NCBI RefSeq assembly: GCF_928381705.1
Contig: NZ_CAKMSR010000007.1
Location: 1-64,000, forward strand
From: Rothia nasimurium
Lineage (GTDB): Bacteria; Actinomycetota; Actinomycetes; Actinomycetales; Micrococcaceae
Direction: 5' to 3'
DNA: 64,000 nt
The notes beneath the pieces are model-generated. The model saw nothing but the letters and a program-made list of their open reading frames with translations. It was not told the origin of the DNA and did not search any database. A program made the position numbers and the translations under genes. Shown piece by piece: positions 26,521 through 34,956 of this stretch. The first letter of the stretch is position 1. Every line of letters starts with the position of its first letter.

Positions 26521-26639
26521 ATAACGGGACGGCAGAACACGGAGCAGCGGAAGGGGGCGGAACAGCTCCCCCTCACGCTCTGAGCCGAACCCGCGCACGG
26601 CACCTGACGGGTGGCGTCCGCGCCCCTAAACTAGGTGAT

Positions 26640-28616
26640 ATGACTAACTCAGGTATCGACACTAGCTTCCTTGACCCCGCGACCAGCCCCGCCGACGACT
26701 TCTTCCGTCACGTCAACGGCACCTGGTACGACGCCCACGTCATCCCCGCCGACCGCTCGCGCGACGGCGGCATGTACTTCCTCCGCGACGCCGCCGAGGA
26801 GCACGTGCGCGACATCGTCGAGAAGTTCGCCGCCGAGCAGCCGTCCTCACGCATTGGCGCCCTCTACTCGTCCTTCATGAACACCGAGAAAATTGAGGCG
26901 GACGCCGCCGCCCCGCTGCTCGCCGAGGTGCAGCCGGTGCTGGACGCGGCTACCCCCGATGATTTTGTGCAGGTCATGGCGGAGCTTGACCGTCAGGGCC
27001 ACGGCGGCCCCTTCGGCTGGTACACCAGCATCGACGCCAAGAACCCCGAGAAGTACGTGCTCTACCTGGCGCAGACCGGCCTGGGTCTGCCCGATGAGTC
27101 CTACTACCGCGACGAGAAGTACGCCGACCTGCGTGAGGCCTACGTCGCCCACATTGAGCGTATGTTTGAGCTGACCGGCCTGGCCGAGAACTTCGGTCTT
27201 GAACCGGCGGACGCCGCCCGCGCCGTCTTCGCCCACGAGACCGAAATTGCCTCCCACCATTGGGATAACGTACGTACCCGCGACGCCGACCAGCGCTACA
27301 ACCCGGTCGACGCCGCCGAGCTAGACGAGAAGTTCCCCGGCTTCCCCTTCACCACCTGGCTGGCAGGCATGGGCATTTCCACCGAGAAGGCCGGCACCGT
27401 TGTGGTCAACCAGCCCTCCTACTTTGAGGCAGCCGCCCAGATGTGGGCCACCGCTCCCCTCTTCATCTGGAAGCTCTGGTACATCTGGCACATGGCCCAC
27501 TCCCGCGCCCCCTACCTCAACCAGGCCATCGTCGAAGAGAACTTTGACTTCTACGGCCGCACCCTCTCAGGCTCCGAAGAACTGCGTGACCGCTGGAAGC
27601 GCGGTGTCGGTCTGGTCGAAGGCTCCCTGGGTGAGGAGCTGGGCAAGGAATACGTAGCTATTCACTTCCCGCCCACCCACAAGGCCAAGATGATGGAGCT
27701 GGTCGACGACCTGCTTGAAGCCTACCGCCGTTCCATCACCGACCTGGACTGGATGACCGACGAAACCCGCACCCGCGCCCTCGAGAAGCTCAGCAAGTTT
27801 GTCACCAAGATCGGCTACCCCGACAAGTGGCGCGACTACTCCGCCCTGGAACTAACCGACGACCTCTTCGAAAACCTGCGCCGCTCAGGCGTGTTCGAGC
27901 ACGAGTTCCAGATCAACCGCATCAACGAGCCCGTTGACAAGACCGAATGGCTCATGACCCCGCAAACCGTCAACGCCTACTACATGCCCCCGGCCAACGA
28001 AATCGTCTTCCCCGCCGCAATCCTGCAGGCTCCCTACTTCGATGTGGACGCGGACGCCGCCGTCAACTACGGCGCTATCGGCGGCGTGATTGGCCACGAG
28101 ATTGGCCACGGCTTTGATGACCAGGGCTCCAAGTACGACGGCACCGGTGCACTGAACAACTGGTGGACGGACGCCGACCGCGAAGAGTTCACCGCCCGCA
28201 CCAAGGCCCTGGTCGAACAGTACAACGGCTACACCCCCACCGGTCTAGACCCCGAAAAGTTCACCGTCAACGGCGAGCTGACCCTGGGTGAAAACATCGG
28301 CGACCTGGGCGGCCTCTCCATCGCGCTCAAGGCATATCAGATTTACCTGGAACGCCAGGGCCTCACCCTTGAGACCGCCCCCATCATCGACGGCCTGACC
28401 GCCACCCAGCGCGTCTTCATCTCCTGGGCCCAGGGCTGGCGTATGAAGACCCGCCCGCAGACCGCCGAGATGTTCCTGGCCATCGACCCGCACTCCCCCG
28501 AGGAGTTCCGCGTCAACGGCGTGGTCCGCAACATCGACGAGTTCTACACCGCCTTCGATGTGCAGCCCGACAACGCCCTCTACCTGGCACCGGAGGAGCG
28601 CGTGCGTATCTGGTAG
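26640..28616 (+). CDS. M13 family metalloendopeptidase (neprilysin-like PepO)
   Basis: 658 residues. A zinc peptidase that cuts oligopeptides, cytosolic here since no signal peptide is seen. The M13 N-terminal signature DPATSPADDFFRHVNGTWYD is at residues 11-30. The active site HEIGHGFDD follows VIGGVIG near 480 (HExxH with two histidine ligands), and the third ligand glutamate is in GENIGDLGG near 545. The C-terminal NVDEFYTAF-like end (RNIDEFYTAF) and a final RIW complete the family length. ATG 26640 gives the conserved N-terminus; an open frame from 26466 passes through the palindrome and is rejected. Confidence 0.93.
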   Translation: MTNSGIDTSFLDPATSPADDFFRHVNGTWYDAHVIPADRSRDGGMYFLRDAAEEHVRDIVEKFAAEQPSSRIGALYSSFMNTEKIEADAAAPLLAEVQPVLDAATPDDFVQVMAELDRQGHGGPFGWYTSIDAKNPEKYVLYLAQTGLGLPDESYYRDEKYADLREAYVAHIERMFELTGLAENFGLEPADAARAVFAHETEIASHHWDNVRTRDADQRYNPVDAAELDEKFPGFPFTTWLAGMGISTEKAGTVVVNQPSYFEAAAQMWATAPLFIWKLWYIWHMAHSRAPYLNQAIVEENFDFYGRTLSGSEELRDRWKRGVGLVEGSLGEELGKEYVAIHFPPTHKAKMMELVDDLLEAYRRSITDLDWMTDETRTRALEKLSKFVTKIGYPDKWRDYSALELTDDLFENLRRSGVFEHEFQINRINEPVDKTEWLMTPQTVNAYYMPPANEIVFPAAILQAPYFDVDADAAVNYGAIGGVIGHEIGHGFDDQGSKYDGTGALNNWWTDADREEFTARTKALVEQYNGYTPTGLDPEKFTVNGELTLGENIGDLGGLSIALKAYQIYLERQGLTLETAPIIDGLTATQRVFISWAQGWRMKTRPQTAEMFLAIDPHSPEEFRVNGVVRNIDEFYTAFDVQPDNALYLAPEERVRIW

Positions 28617-28630
28617 AAGAAGCTATATAA

Positions 28631-28744
28631 GGTGCAGGGGGCTTTCCCCTCCGGCGACTAACCTTCTCGAGCTCGCGCTGGCGCGCTCCCTCGATTCATG
28701 CCAGACCCAGCCAGTCGCCTTCCGGGGAAAGCCCCCCCTGCACC
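28631..28744. repeat. 114-bp structured inverted repeat
   Basis: Arms of about 29-32 bp (28631-28659 and 28713-28744; GGTGCAGGGGG start, CCCCCTGCACC end) surround a 53-nt centre that can itself fold (GAGC-TCGCGC / GCGCGC-TC). It comes right after the pepO stop and before a separate terminator. Confidence 0.6.
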
Positions 28745-28756
28745 CCCGCTTAACTA

Positions 28757-28791
28757 AAAGGACGCCGGTGAGCTGCTCACCGGCGTCCTTT
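28757..28791. terminator. Bidirectional terminator
   Basis: AAAGGACGCCGGTGA and its complement with a short GCTGC loop and T/A tracts at both ends, between the convergent pepO and cyclodeaminase-like genes. Confidence 0.9.
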
Positions 28792-28812
28792 CTGCTATCC
28801 CAGGGAAAGGGG

Positions 28813-30012
28813 TTAGGACATGGCGGGGACGTCCCAGAGGTTCAGCACGGTGCCGATACCCTTGCGGACGGCGTTGCGGTAGACCACGGTGCCCCAGGCG
28901 ACGTCCTCAATCGGCATGCCGCCAACGGAGTAAACGGTAATTTTCTCTTCGTCATCTTCGGGAGCGGGGTGGTTGAGGGCTTCACCCATGTCGCGCAGTT
29001 CTTCAGGGGCCATCAGACCGTTGTGGATGCGGTCGTTGAACTTGCAGCCGATGATGGAAACGTAGTTGTGGGACTTGCCGGGTTCGGTTTCTTCGGCCCA
29101 GGCGTCGTACATGCCGGCGTTGTCGACGAGTTTACGCACGTCATCGGCGAACATCCCCTCGTCCAGGTTGCAGGCGGCGGGCATAGCGAAGAAGGCGCCG
29201 GGCTTGACCCATTCGCGGCGGACGGTGGGGTAGGTTTCGGGGTCGCCCACGTGAATCGAGGTGCAGAAGGTGACGATGTCAGAGTCGCGCACAACCTCTT
29301 CGAGTTCCTCAACGGCAATGACGTTCATGCCAGGGTAGGTCTCTTCAGCCCAGCTGATGAAGGTGTCGATGCCCTTCTGGGATCGGCCGAGTACCTTGAT
29401 GGTGTCGACCGTGGGGCGGGCTTCGATGAGGGCTGCAACAGTTGCTTTGGCGATGACGCCGGGGCCCAGCAGGCCGAGCACCTTGGCGTTCTTGGGGGCG
29501 AAGCGGCGGGCGCCGACGCCGGAGGCGCAGCCGGTGCGGTAGGCCGAGAGCAGGTTGGCGCTCATGTAGGCCAGGGGGGCGCCGGAGGTCGCGTCGTTGA
29601 GGGTGAGCATGAGAATGGAGCGGGGTAGGCCAATCTCGCGGTTGTCGATGTTAGAAGCGTAGGTTTTGACGCCCATGGTGCGGAAGGAGCCGCCCAGGTA
29701 GGCGGGCATGGCGACGTAGCGGCGGTCGGGGCCGTCGGCGGGCATGCCTTCGTGGGCGGGGTTGACGGGGAACTGTACCTTAGCGCCGTGGGATTCGCCG
29801 TTGTGGCCGGCCATGCGGTAGTCGCCGCGGGCGTGCAGGGCCAGGGCTTCTTCCATGGCGTCGGTGCAGGCGGCGACGTCTTCTACGCCCGCCGCAATCA
29901 TGTCGGCTTCTGAGAGGTAGCGGAAGTCGATGCGGGGGAAGACGGGGTTGAGTTCGGGGTCAACGGCTGCGTTGAGGTAGGCGTCGTGTGAAGTCAAGCG
30001 GGGGATCTCCAA
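28813..30012 (-). CDS. Ornithine cyclodeaminase / mu-crystallin family dehydrogenase
   Basis: 399 residues, longer than typical ornithine cyclodeaminases (about 330). The NAD-binding GLLGPGVIAKATVAAL is near residue 185-200, and substrate-side elements include GVKTYASN and SAYRTGCASGVGARRF. The extra N-terminus and the C-terminal IEDVAWGTVVYRNA end match the subgroup that databases often label tyramine oxidase subunit B; the true reaction is not known. No ATG is near the start of homology; the frame begins at TTG 30012, after an in-frame TAA, with no clear ribosome site. A palindromic site lies just upstream. Confidence 0.8.
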   Translation of the reverse strand: MEIPRLTSHDAYLNAAVDPELNPVFPRIDFRYLSEADMIAAGVEDVAACTDAMEEALALHARGDYRMAGHNGESHGAKVQFPVNPAHEGMPADGPDRRYVAMPAYLGGSFRTMGVKTYASNIDNREIGLPRSILMLTLNDATSGAPLAYMSANLLSAYRTGCASGVGARRFAPKNAKVLGLLGPGVIAKATVAALIEARPTVDTIKVLGRSQKGIDTFISWAEETYPGMNVIAVEELEEVVRDSDIVTFCTSIHVGDPETYPTVRREWVKPGAFFAMPAACNLDEGMFADDVRKLVDNAGMYDAWAEETEPGKSHNYVSIIGCKFNDRIHNGLMAPEELRDMGEALNHPAPEDDEEKITVYSVGGMPIEDVAWGTVVYRNAVRKGIGTVLNLWDVPAMS

Positions 30013-30021
30013 CTGTGAGTG

Positions 30022-30056
30022 TTAAAAGTTCAGACGAATCAACATAACACTTTTAA
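30022..30056 (-). promoter_or_regulatory. Possible operator upstream of the cyclodeaminase-like gene
   Basis: TTAAAAGT (30022-30029) and its complement ACTTTTAA (30049-30056), AT-rich arms 10-45 bp before the TTG start. Could be an operator or part of a promoter. Confidence 0.35.
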
Positions 30057-30211
30057 ACGCCGCTGATAAATGAGTTTTTGGGCATACCCGACAGCTGGGT
30101 GGACACTATTTTGCGTACTTCCGCTATAGAGTCGCTTCATCTGCCAAACAGGTTGGGCAAGAATTCATTTGCTGTTGAGCAAAAATCAAACCCTTCTCTG
30201 ACTGGCCTTAG

Positions 30212-30769
30212 CTATTTGAGCACCTTCAGAACCATAGGATAAGTGAACACTTCACCGTTATTGGCTTTGACCGCAGCAAGAATATGCACAACGATGAGGG
30301 CCACCCACACCGCTATGAAAACAATCCAGGTAAAGAGACCTGCTAGCCCGAAGGTAGCGATAGTAAGTACCCAGGCGGCAATATTGACCAGCCAGAGGGT
30401 GAAGCTGAAATTGAAAGCCCCTGCGGCAGCTACGCGCACAAACCCGTAGCCCGGCTTATCCTTGTAGATAGCCCAGAAAATCAGGGGGCCGATAAAGTTG
30501 GCGAAAGATGCGGTCAGCACCAGGCCCAACAGACCCGAGAGATGGGCAAACATAGCCATGCTTTTAGCATCAGCAGGAATGACGTTGCCGTAAGCATCGT
30601 AGGTAGGGGCGCCAAAGCCAGGTTGCTGCCAGTGACCGTACTGACCTCCCTGAGGCTGCCCCTGCATGCCGGGCTGCTGCTGAGAGGGCTGGCCTTGCTG
30701 CGGGTGCGAAGGGCCATTTGGGCCCTGTTGATTGTAGTTACCGTAGGGGTTCTGGTTCTGCTCGTTCAT
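30212..30769 (-). CDS. DUF4870 domain membrane protein
   Basis: 185 residues. A low-complexity N-terminus rich in Q, N, P and G (1-50) is followed by a DUF4870-type membrane domain from about residue 65 (SMAMFAHLSGLLGL, then PLIFWAIYKDKPGYGFVR) with three to four helices and a C-terminal helix (IVVHILAAVKANNGEVFTYP). The function of the family is unknown. ATG 30769 gives MNEQNQNPYG; longer frames are unlikely. Confidence 0.8.
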   Translation of the reverse strand: MNEQNQNPYGNYNQQGPNGPSHPQQGQPSQQQPGMQGQPQGGQYGHWQQPGFGAPTYDAYGNVIPADAKSMAMFAHLSGLLGLVLTASFANFIGPLIFWAIYKDKPGYGFVRVAAAGAFNFSFTLWLVNIAAWVLTIATFGLAGLFTWIVFIAVWVALIVVHILAAVKANNGEVFTYPMVLKVLK

Positions 30770-30947
30770 ATCGACCTGTGTTCCGTTCGGGGCTGGTTCT
30801 CTCGCTTTCCACCATAGCCAATCCGAAGAGGTAAGGGCGAGGAAGGCGCTCACTCTCCACCGCAAAATCATTCTCTGGGTGGAGAGTTAACCAATCCGTT
30901 ACGCCCTGACAGTGAACCTGATGCGTACCGGGCAGTAGCATAGAGTC

Positions 30948-31772
30948 ATGCGCGATTTACAGGCTCACATCATTGAAGAACTGGGCGTGAAGCCCTCCAT
31001 CGACCCCACCGAGGAGGTGCGCAAGCGCGTCCAATTCCTCGTGGATTATCTCAAGGCCACCGGCACCCGCGGTTTTGTGCTGGGCATTTCGGGCGGGCTG
31101 GATTCCACTCTGGCCGGACGCCTGTGCCAGCTGGCTGTGGAGCAGCTGGAACTAGAGGGTGTTGAGGCTGAATTTATTGCCGTCCGCCTACCCTACAAGG
31201 TGCAGGCCGACGAGGACGACGCCCAGGCTGCCCTGCGCTTCATCATGCCCCAGCAGACCGTCACCTACAACATTGCAGAGGCTGTTGACGGCTTCGAGTC
31301 CGCTTTTGCTACCGCAACCGGCCGCCCCATTGCTGACTTCAACAAGGGCAACGTGAAGGCCCGTGCCCGCATGATCGCCCAGTACGCCCTGGCGGGTGAG
31401 AAGAACCTGCTGGTGGTCGGCACCGATCACGGTGCTGAGGCTGTCACCGGCTTCTTTACCAAGTTCGGTGACGGTGGAGCTGACATCATGCCCCTCTTTG
31501 GTCTGAATAAGCGCCAGAATCGGGCTCTGCTCAAGGTGCTAGGGGCTGACACCCGTCTGTGGGAGAAGGTGCCCACAGCCGACCTGCTCGACGGTAAGCC
31601 GGGCCACACCGACGAGGACGAACTGGGCGTCACCTACGACCAAATCGACGACTACCTAGAAGGTAAGGACATCGACCCGGCGGCAGCAGAAAACATCGAG
31701 GGTAGGTTCCTGCGGTCGCGCCACAAGCGCACTACCCCGGTCACAATTTTTGATTCTTGGTATAAGCAGTAA
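30948..31772 (+). CDS. nadE: Ammonia-dependent NAD+ synthetase
   Basis: 274 residues, the ammonia-dependent short form without a glutaminase domain. It turns deamido-NAD into NAD with ATP. The PP-loop GISGGLDST is at about 46-54, and [22 protein letters not shown] marks the deamido-NAD/ATP site. The C-terminus [14 protein letters not shown] is the normal family end. The last 45 bases are repeated 1.4 kb downstream after an ATPase gene, with four differences of which three are silent in the nadE frame, so this end may have been replaced by an incoming cassette. Confidence 0.95.
   Translation: MRDLQAHIIEELGVKPSIDPTEEVRKRVQFLVDYLKATGTRGFVLGISGGLDSTLAGRLCQLAVEQLELEGVEAEFIAVRLPYKVQADEDDAQAALRFIMPQQTVTYNIAEAVDGFESAFATATGRPIADFNKGNVKARARMIAQYALAGEKNLLVVGTDHGAEAVTGFFTKFGDGGADIMPLFGLNKRQNRALLKVLGADTRLWEKVPTADLLDGKPGHTDEDELGVTYDQIDDYLEGKDIDPAAAENIEGRFLRSRHKRTTPVTIFDSWYKQ
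31728..31772 (+). repeat. Direct repeat of the nadE 3' end, left copy
   Basis: The last 14 codons and stop of nadE. 41 of 45 bases match 33105-33149. Together the two copies bracket the ATPase gene like attachment-site halves. Confidence 0.85.
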
Positions 31773-31780
31773 TATTCAGA

Positions 31781-31840
31781 GGTGGCAAATCTCCACGTTG
31801 AAGGTGGCAAATATCCATTCCAAGGGTGGTAAATCTCCAC
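31781..31840 (+). promoter_or_regulatory. Three 16-bp iterons before the ATPase gene
   Basis: GGTGGCAAATCTCCAC (31781-31796), GGTGGCAAATATCCAT (31803-31818) and GGTGGTAAATCTCCAC (31825-31840) repeat at an exact 22-bp period, about two helix turns. Each unit is a weak palindrome (GGTGG...CCAC). The last ends 21 bp before the ATPase start, so they probably bind a regulator, or the ATPase itself, at its promoter. Confidence 0.75.
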
Positions 31841-31861
31841 GCACTCTCTAAAATAAGGAGT

Positions 31862-33130
31862 ATGACCACCCCCTTCCCACGCCATCTTTACCCCATCTGC
31901 CAAGAGCTCCTTTTAGATACCCCCATTATGGTCATCCAAGGGGCCAGGCAGGTGGGGAAATCTACCTTGGCGCAACAACTCGCCGGAGAAAAATCAACCG
32001 TCGTTACGCTTGATGATGCCGGTCAACGAGAATTCGCTCAGGCTGATCCCGCTAGATTTCTACAGCAGGCCAATGGGCACACCCTCGTGATTGATGAGCT
32101 CCAGCGTGTTCCTGAACTGACCTTGCAACTCAAAGCGGCCGTTGACCAGGACCGGCGCCCGGGGCGTTTTATCATTACGGGCTCAGCTAACCTTCTCAAA
32201 ACACGGGGTTCTGGTGATTCACTGGCAGGGCGTCAAGAGTCAGTGACGCTTCGCCCCCTGAGTGTCGGTGAACAGCTCTCACTACCCCCTGAAGATTTTG
32301 TCAGCTGGGTTCTTGCCGGAGCACAAGGCGACTTCACCGCCCAGGACCCCGCTCCCTTCGTCCTGAGGGGCGGTTATCCTGTACCTCTGCTCCGCACCAG
32401 CGAACGCACTAAACGGTCGTGGTTCACTAACTATGTTGACGCATTAGCTACTCATGATGCCGCAGAAATTGAAGAAGGAGATTTTTCAGCACATCTCCGA
32501 AACCTTATGAGCTATCTTGCAACTCACGGAGCCCATGAGCTCGTCAAACGCCGAATAGCTCAGCATCTAGGCACCAGTGAAACTACCGTGAACAAATACA
32601 TCGGGTTGCTTCAACGCATGTATCTGCTAGAAGAGGCCCCCGCTTGGGGTCTCAACTATGGCTCTCGGGTTATCCGACGCCCTAAAGTCGGGTTAATAGA
32701 CACCGGTTTAGCAGCATCATTGACCGGGTTCACCCTAGATAAAGTTTCAACCGTTGGGGGAAGAGAACACTATGGCTCTTTACTGGAACAGTTTGTCACC
32801 AATGAGCTGCTCAAGCAGCAAGAATGGAGCGATACGGCCTTCCGTGTGCATCATTTCCGGGAACGCAACCAAGAGGTTGACCTGGTCCTAGAACTCAACG
32901 ATGGTCGTCTTATCCTCCTCGAGGTGAAGAGCCGGTCTGTCGCTGGTGTAAGGCAAGCTGGGCATCTTCAGGCTATGAAGGAGCGGTTAGGCGACAGGGT
33001 CGCAGCAGCAGCTGTTCTTTATACTGGTGAACTGGCTTTTTCCCCCGAGCCCTGGCTTCATGTTCTTCCGATATCAGCGCTGTGGGCGCATCCACGCGTT
33101 GAGACGCACCACCCCGGTCACGATTTTTGA
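31862..33130 (+). CDS. AAA ATPase with C-terminal DUF4143 nuclease-like domain
   Basis: 422 residues. Walker A GARQVGKST is at 27-35 and Walker B HTLVIDELQR near 78-88; sensor-like FIITGSANLL follows. A winged-helix segment LGTSETTVNKYIGLLQRM sits mid-protein, and the C-terminal DUF4143 part has EVDLVLE and LLEVKS, an arrangement like a PD-(D/E)xK core (D and E-x-K). Proteins of this family are common in mobile or accessory DNA; their function is unknown. Start ATG 31862 follows AAGGAGT. Its last codons overlap the displaced nadE tail in another frame, and its stop overlaps the PAP2 gene by 13 bp. Base composition is lower in GC than nadE. Confidence 0.85.
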   Translation: MTTPFPRHLYPICQELLLDTPIMVIQGARQVGKSTLAQQLAGEKSTVVTLDDAGQREFAQADPARFLQQANGHTLVIDELQRVPELTLQLKAAVDQDRRPGRFIITGSANLLKTRGSGDSLAGRQESVTLRPLSVGEQLSLPPEDFVSWVLAGAQGDFTAQDPAPFVLRGGYPVPLLRTSERTKRSWFTNYVDALATHDAAEIEEGDFSAHLRNLMSYLATHGAHELVKRRIAQHLGTSETTVNKYIGLLQRMYLLEEAPAWGLNYGSRVIRRPKVGLIDTGLAASLTGFTLDKVSTVGGREHYGSLLEQFVTNELLKQQEWSDTAFRVHHFRERNQEVDLVLELNDGRLILLEVKSRSVAGVRQAGHLQAMKERLGDRVAAAAVLYTGELAFSPEPWLHVLPISALWAHPRVETHHPGHDF

Positions 33131-33149
33131 TTCCTGGTATAGGCAGTAA
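33105..33149 (+). repeat. Direct repeat of the nadE 3' end, right (displaced) copy
   Basis: Still readable as the nadE tail ([14 protein letters not shown] and stop) but now cut off from the gene. GC-richer at the wobble positions than the copy attached to nadE. Confidence 0.85.
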
Positions 33150-33855
33150 AAACGGCCAGGTGCACCAGGCAGGCGATTGCCAGGCCCAGGGCTAGGCCGC
33201 CGACCACGTCGGTAGCCCAGTGCACCCCCACATAGATACGGGAAAACCCGATGGTCACCGCGAGGACGCCGAGCCCTACTCCCAGGGCGCGGCGTCCTCG
33301 CTGCGTCAGGGCGGGGTAGGCGGTAAGGAAGAGGGCAGCGCAGAAGGCAGCGGTGCTGGTGGAATGCCCCGACGGGAACGAGAAGGTCAGCTCCTCAACG
33401 AGGCGGTGCGTGAGGGAGGGACGCGGGCGGTCCACAAGGTTTTTGATGAGGGTGACGGTGAGCGGGGCCAGAATCATGGTTACGCCCAGGGTCGCCAGGG
33501 GCCAGGCAGAGCGGTAGCGCCAGATGAAGAACCCCAGAGTCACCAGCACATAGATTGTCATGGGCAGGGTGTTGAAGGCCTGGGTGAGCACCGAGAAAAA
33601 GGCATCGAGCGTGCCCGTGCGCCAGGTCAGCGACGCCTGCCAGACGGCGTTATCCACGGGGTTGGTGAGGGACTGCGCGTTGACCAGCCACATTGCCACA
33701 AAAACCAGAAGGCCCGTAAGTCTGGCGCGAGCCAGACGGGCCCGGAGCCCCGCCCGCTCGCCGGGGGCAGGAGCAGGCGCGGGGGCGTCCTTGGGAGCAG
33801 CGGGCGGACGGACGCGCGCCCCACCGGTACAGGGCGATTCGGGGGTGTGGTTCAC
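33118..33855 (-). CDS. PAP2 family membrane phosphatase
   Basis: 245 residues. Signature motifs of type 2 phosphatidic acid phosphatases are complete: KNLVDRPRP (C1), PSGHS (C2) and SRIYVGVHWATDV (C3). About six membrane helices follow a 45-residue proline/alanine-rich N-terminus. Likely acts on undecaprenyl pyrophosphate or a phospholipid at the outer face of the membrane. GTG start. The last codons (YTRNQKS) are antisense to the displaced nadE tail, which suggests this end evolved in the original convergent nadE arrangement. Confidence 0.88.
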   Translation of the reverse strand: MNHTPESPCTGGARVRPPAAPKDAPAPAPAPGERAGLRARLARARLTGLLVFVAMWLVNAQSLTNPVDNAVWQASLTWRTGTLDAFFSVLTQAFNTLPMTIYVLVTLGFFIWRYRSAWPLATLGVTMILAPLTVTLIKNLVDRPRPSLTHRLVEELTFSFPSGHSTSTAAFCAALFLTAYPALTQRGRRALGVGLGVLAVTIGFSRIYVGVHWATDVVGGLALGLAIACLVHLAVFTAYTRNQKS

Positions 33856-33953
33856 GGCTACCTCTCTTCACGGGGCACCCTCTAGATTACCGGCTTGCCC
33901 CGGGCTATCCCGTCTAGCTGCTTGCTAGAGAGCCGGGCAAGTAAGCTGGTGCT

Positions 33954-34409
33954 ATGTCTGATACACCCAAAGAGTTTTATCTCGATAAATCCGACCCGGC
34001 AGCCTGGGCAGCTTTTGGTGCCCTGAGCAAGCAGGCGGGCGAGTCAGCCCGCGCGGCGGGCCTGGACGACCAGCTCATTGAACTGGTCTGCCTGCGTATC
34101 TCGCAGATTAACGGTTGCGCCTACTGCCTGAAGGTGCACACAAAGCGGGCCATTAAGGCGGGGCTAAGTGAGAACCGTCGGGCCCTGGTGAGCGTCTGGG
34201 AGGAAAGCAGCGAATACAGCCTCACTGAAAAGGCGGCGCTCTTCCTGGCTGAAACCGTCACGAAGCTCCCCTGCCCCGAGGACCGCGACTTTGCCCGCAC
34301 CTACGCCCGGGGTGTGCTCACTGATGAGCAGTACAGTGCCGTGCAGTGGCTAGCGATCTCTATGAACGCGGCTAACCGGATTTCGATTATGTCGCAGCAC
34401 CCGGCCTAG
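33954..34409 (+). CDS. Carboxymuconolactone decarboxylase / AhpD-like protein
   Basis: 151 residues, all-helical AhpD-like fold. The redox CxxC with its histidine is present as INGCAYCLKVHTKRA (near 57-71), which fits alkylhydroperoxidase-like activity rather than lactone decarboxylation. The length and the late WLAISMNAANRISIM segment are typical. It stands alone, followed by a terminator. Confidence 0.88.
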   Translation: MSDTPKEFYLDKSDPAAWAAFGALSKQAGESARAAGLDDQLIELVCLRISQINGCAYCLKVHTKRAIKAGLSENRRALVSVWEESSEYSLTEKAALFLAETVTKLPCPEDRDFARTYARGVLTDEQYSAVQWLAISMNAANRISIMSQHPA

Positions 34410-34436
34410 CCACCTGCCCTTATTCAGCAAGTTACA

Positions 34437-34477
34437 CAGGCTCACGCTCGCTGTGAGCCTGCTTCACCTGGTTTTTT
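34437..34477 (+). terminator. Terminator after the AhpD-like gene
   Basis: CAGGCTCAC / GTGAGCCTG stem (34437-34461); a run of six T lies 10 nt further on. Confidence 0.6.
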
Positions 34478-34504
34478 GGATAAGTCTCATGAAAGGACTT
34501 CCCT

Positions 34505-34867
34505 ATGAACGCAACCCTTGAGAACCCGCTTGTTGCTGAGCGCGACGAGGACGGCCGCGGCGCCTACGAAATCTTTGCCGACAGTTCCGGCAGCCCGGCT
34601 GGCTTCACCCAGTTCTTCACCTACACCGAAGGCGGGGGCAAGCAGCGCATCTTCCCCCACACGGTGGTGAAGGAAGAATTCGGCGGGCACGGGCTGGCAT
34701 CCAAGCTCGTCAAAAGTGCCCTCGACCAGGCCATTGAGGCCGGGTACGAACCGGTCATTGTCTGCCCCTACATCAAGGGCTGGGTGGAGAAGCACCCCGA
34801 CTACGCCGACAAGACCCGCAAGCCCGAACCTGCCCACCTGCGCTTTTTAGCGAAGGCAGTTAAGTAA
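34505..34867 (+). CDS. GNAT-like N-acetyltransferase, YjdJ type
   Basis: 120 residues. This small GNAT subgroup (Gcn5-related, YidJ/YjdJ) shows the acetyl-CoA loop EFGGHGLASKLVKSALDQA at residues 59-77 and the conserved end CPYIKGWVEKHPDYADK. The acceptor is not known. It has an AAAGGACTTCCCT ribosome region. It ends before a strong bidirectional terminator. Confidence 0.85.
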   Translation: MNATLENPLVAERDEDGRGAYEIFADSSGSPAGFTQFFTYTEGGGKQRIFPHTVVKEEFGGHGLASKLVKSALDQAIEAGYEPVIVCPYIKGWVEKHPDYADKTRKPEPAHLRFLAKAVK

Positions 34868-34873
34868 AGGTAA

Positions 34874-34949
34874 AGCCCGATGGTCTTGTGCGCGTCGGCT
34901 AGCTCGGGGCTGGCGTTCAGGGTGCCGACGCGCACAAGACTATCGGGCT
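34874..34949. terminator. Bidirectional terminator with 26-bp arms
   Basis: AGCCCGATGGTCTTGTGCGC... and its near-exact complement flank a 24-nt centre. Located between convergent GNAT and M18 genes. Confidence 0.85.
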
Positions 34950-34956
34950 GTGCCTT

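Noticed and set aside
28558..29628. Plus-strand frame of 356 codons
   Set aside because: Overlaps the pepO end, two terminators and the antisense of the cyclodeaminase-like gene.
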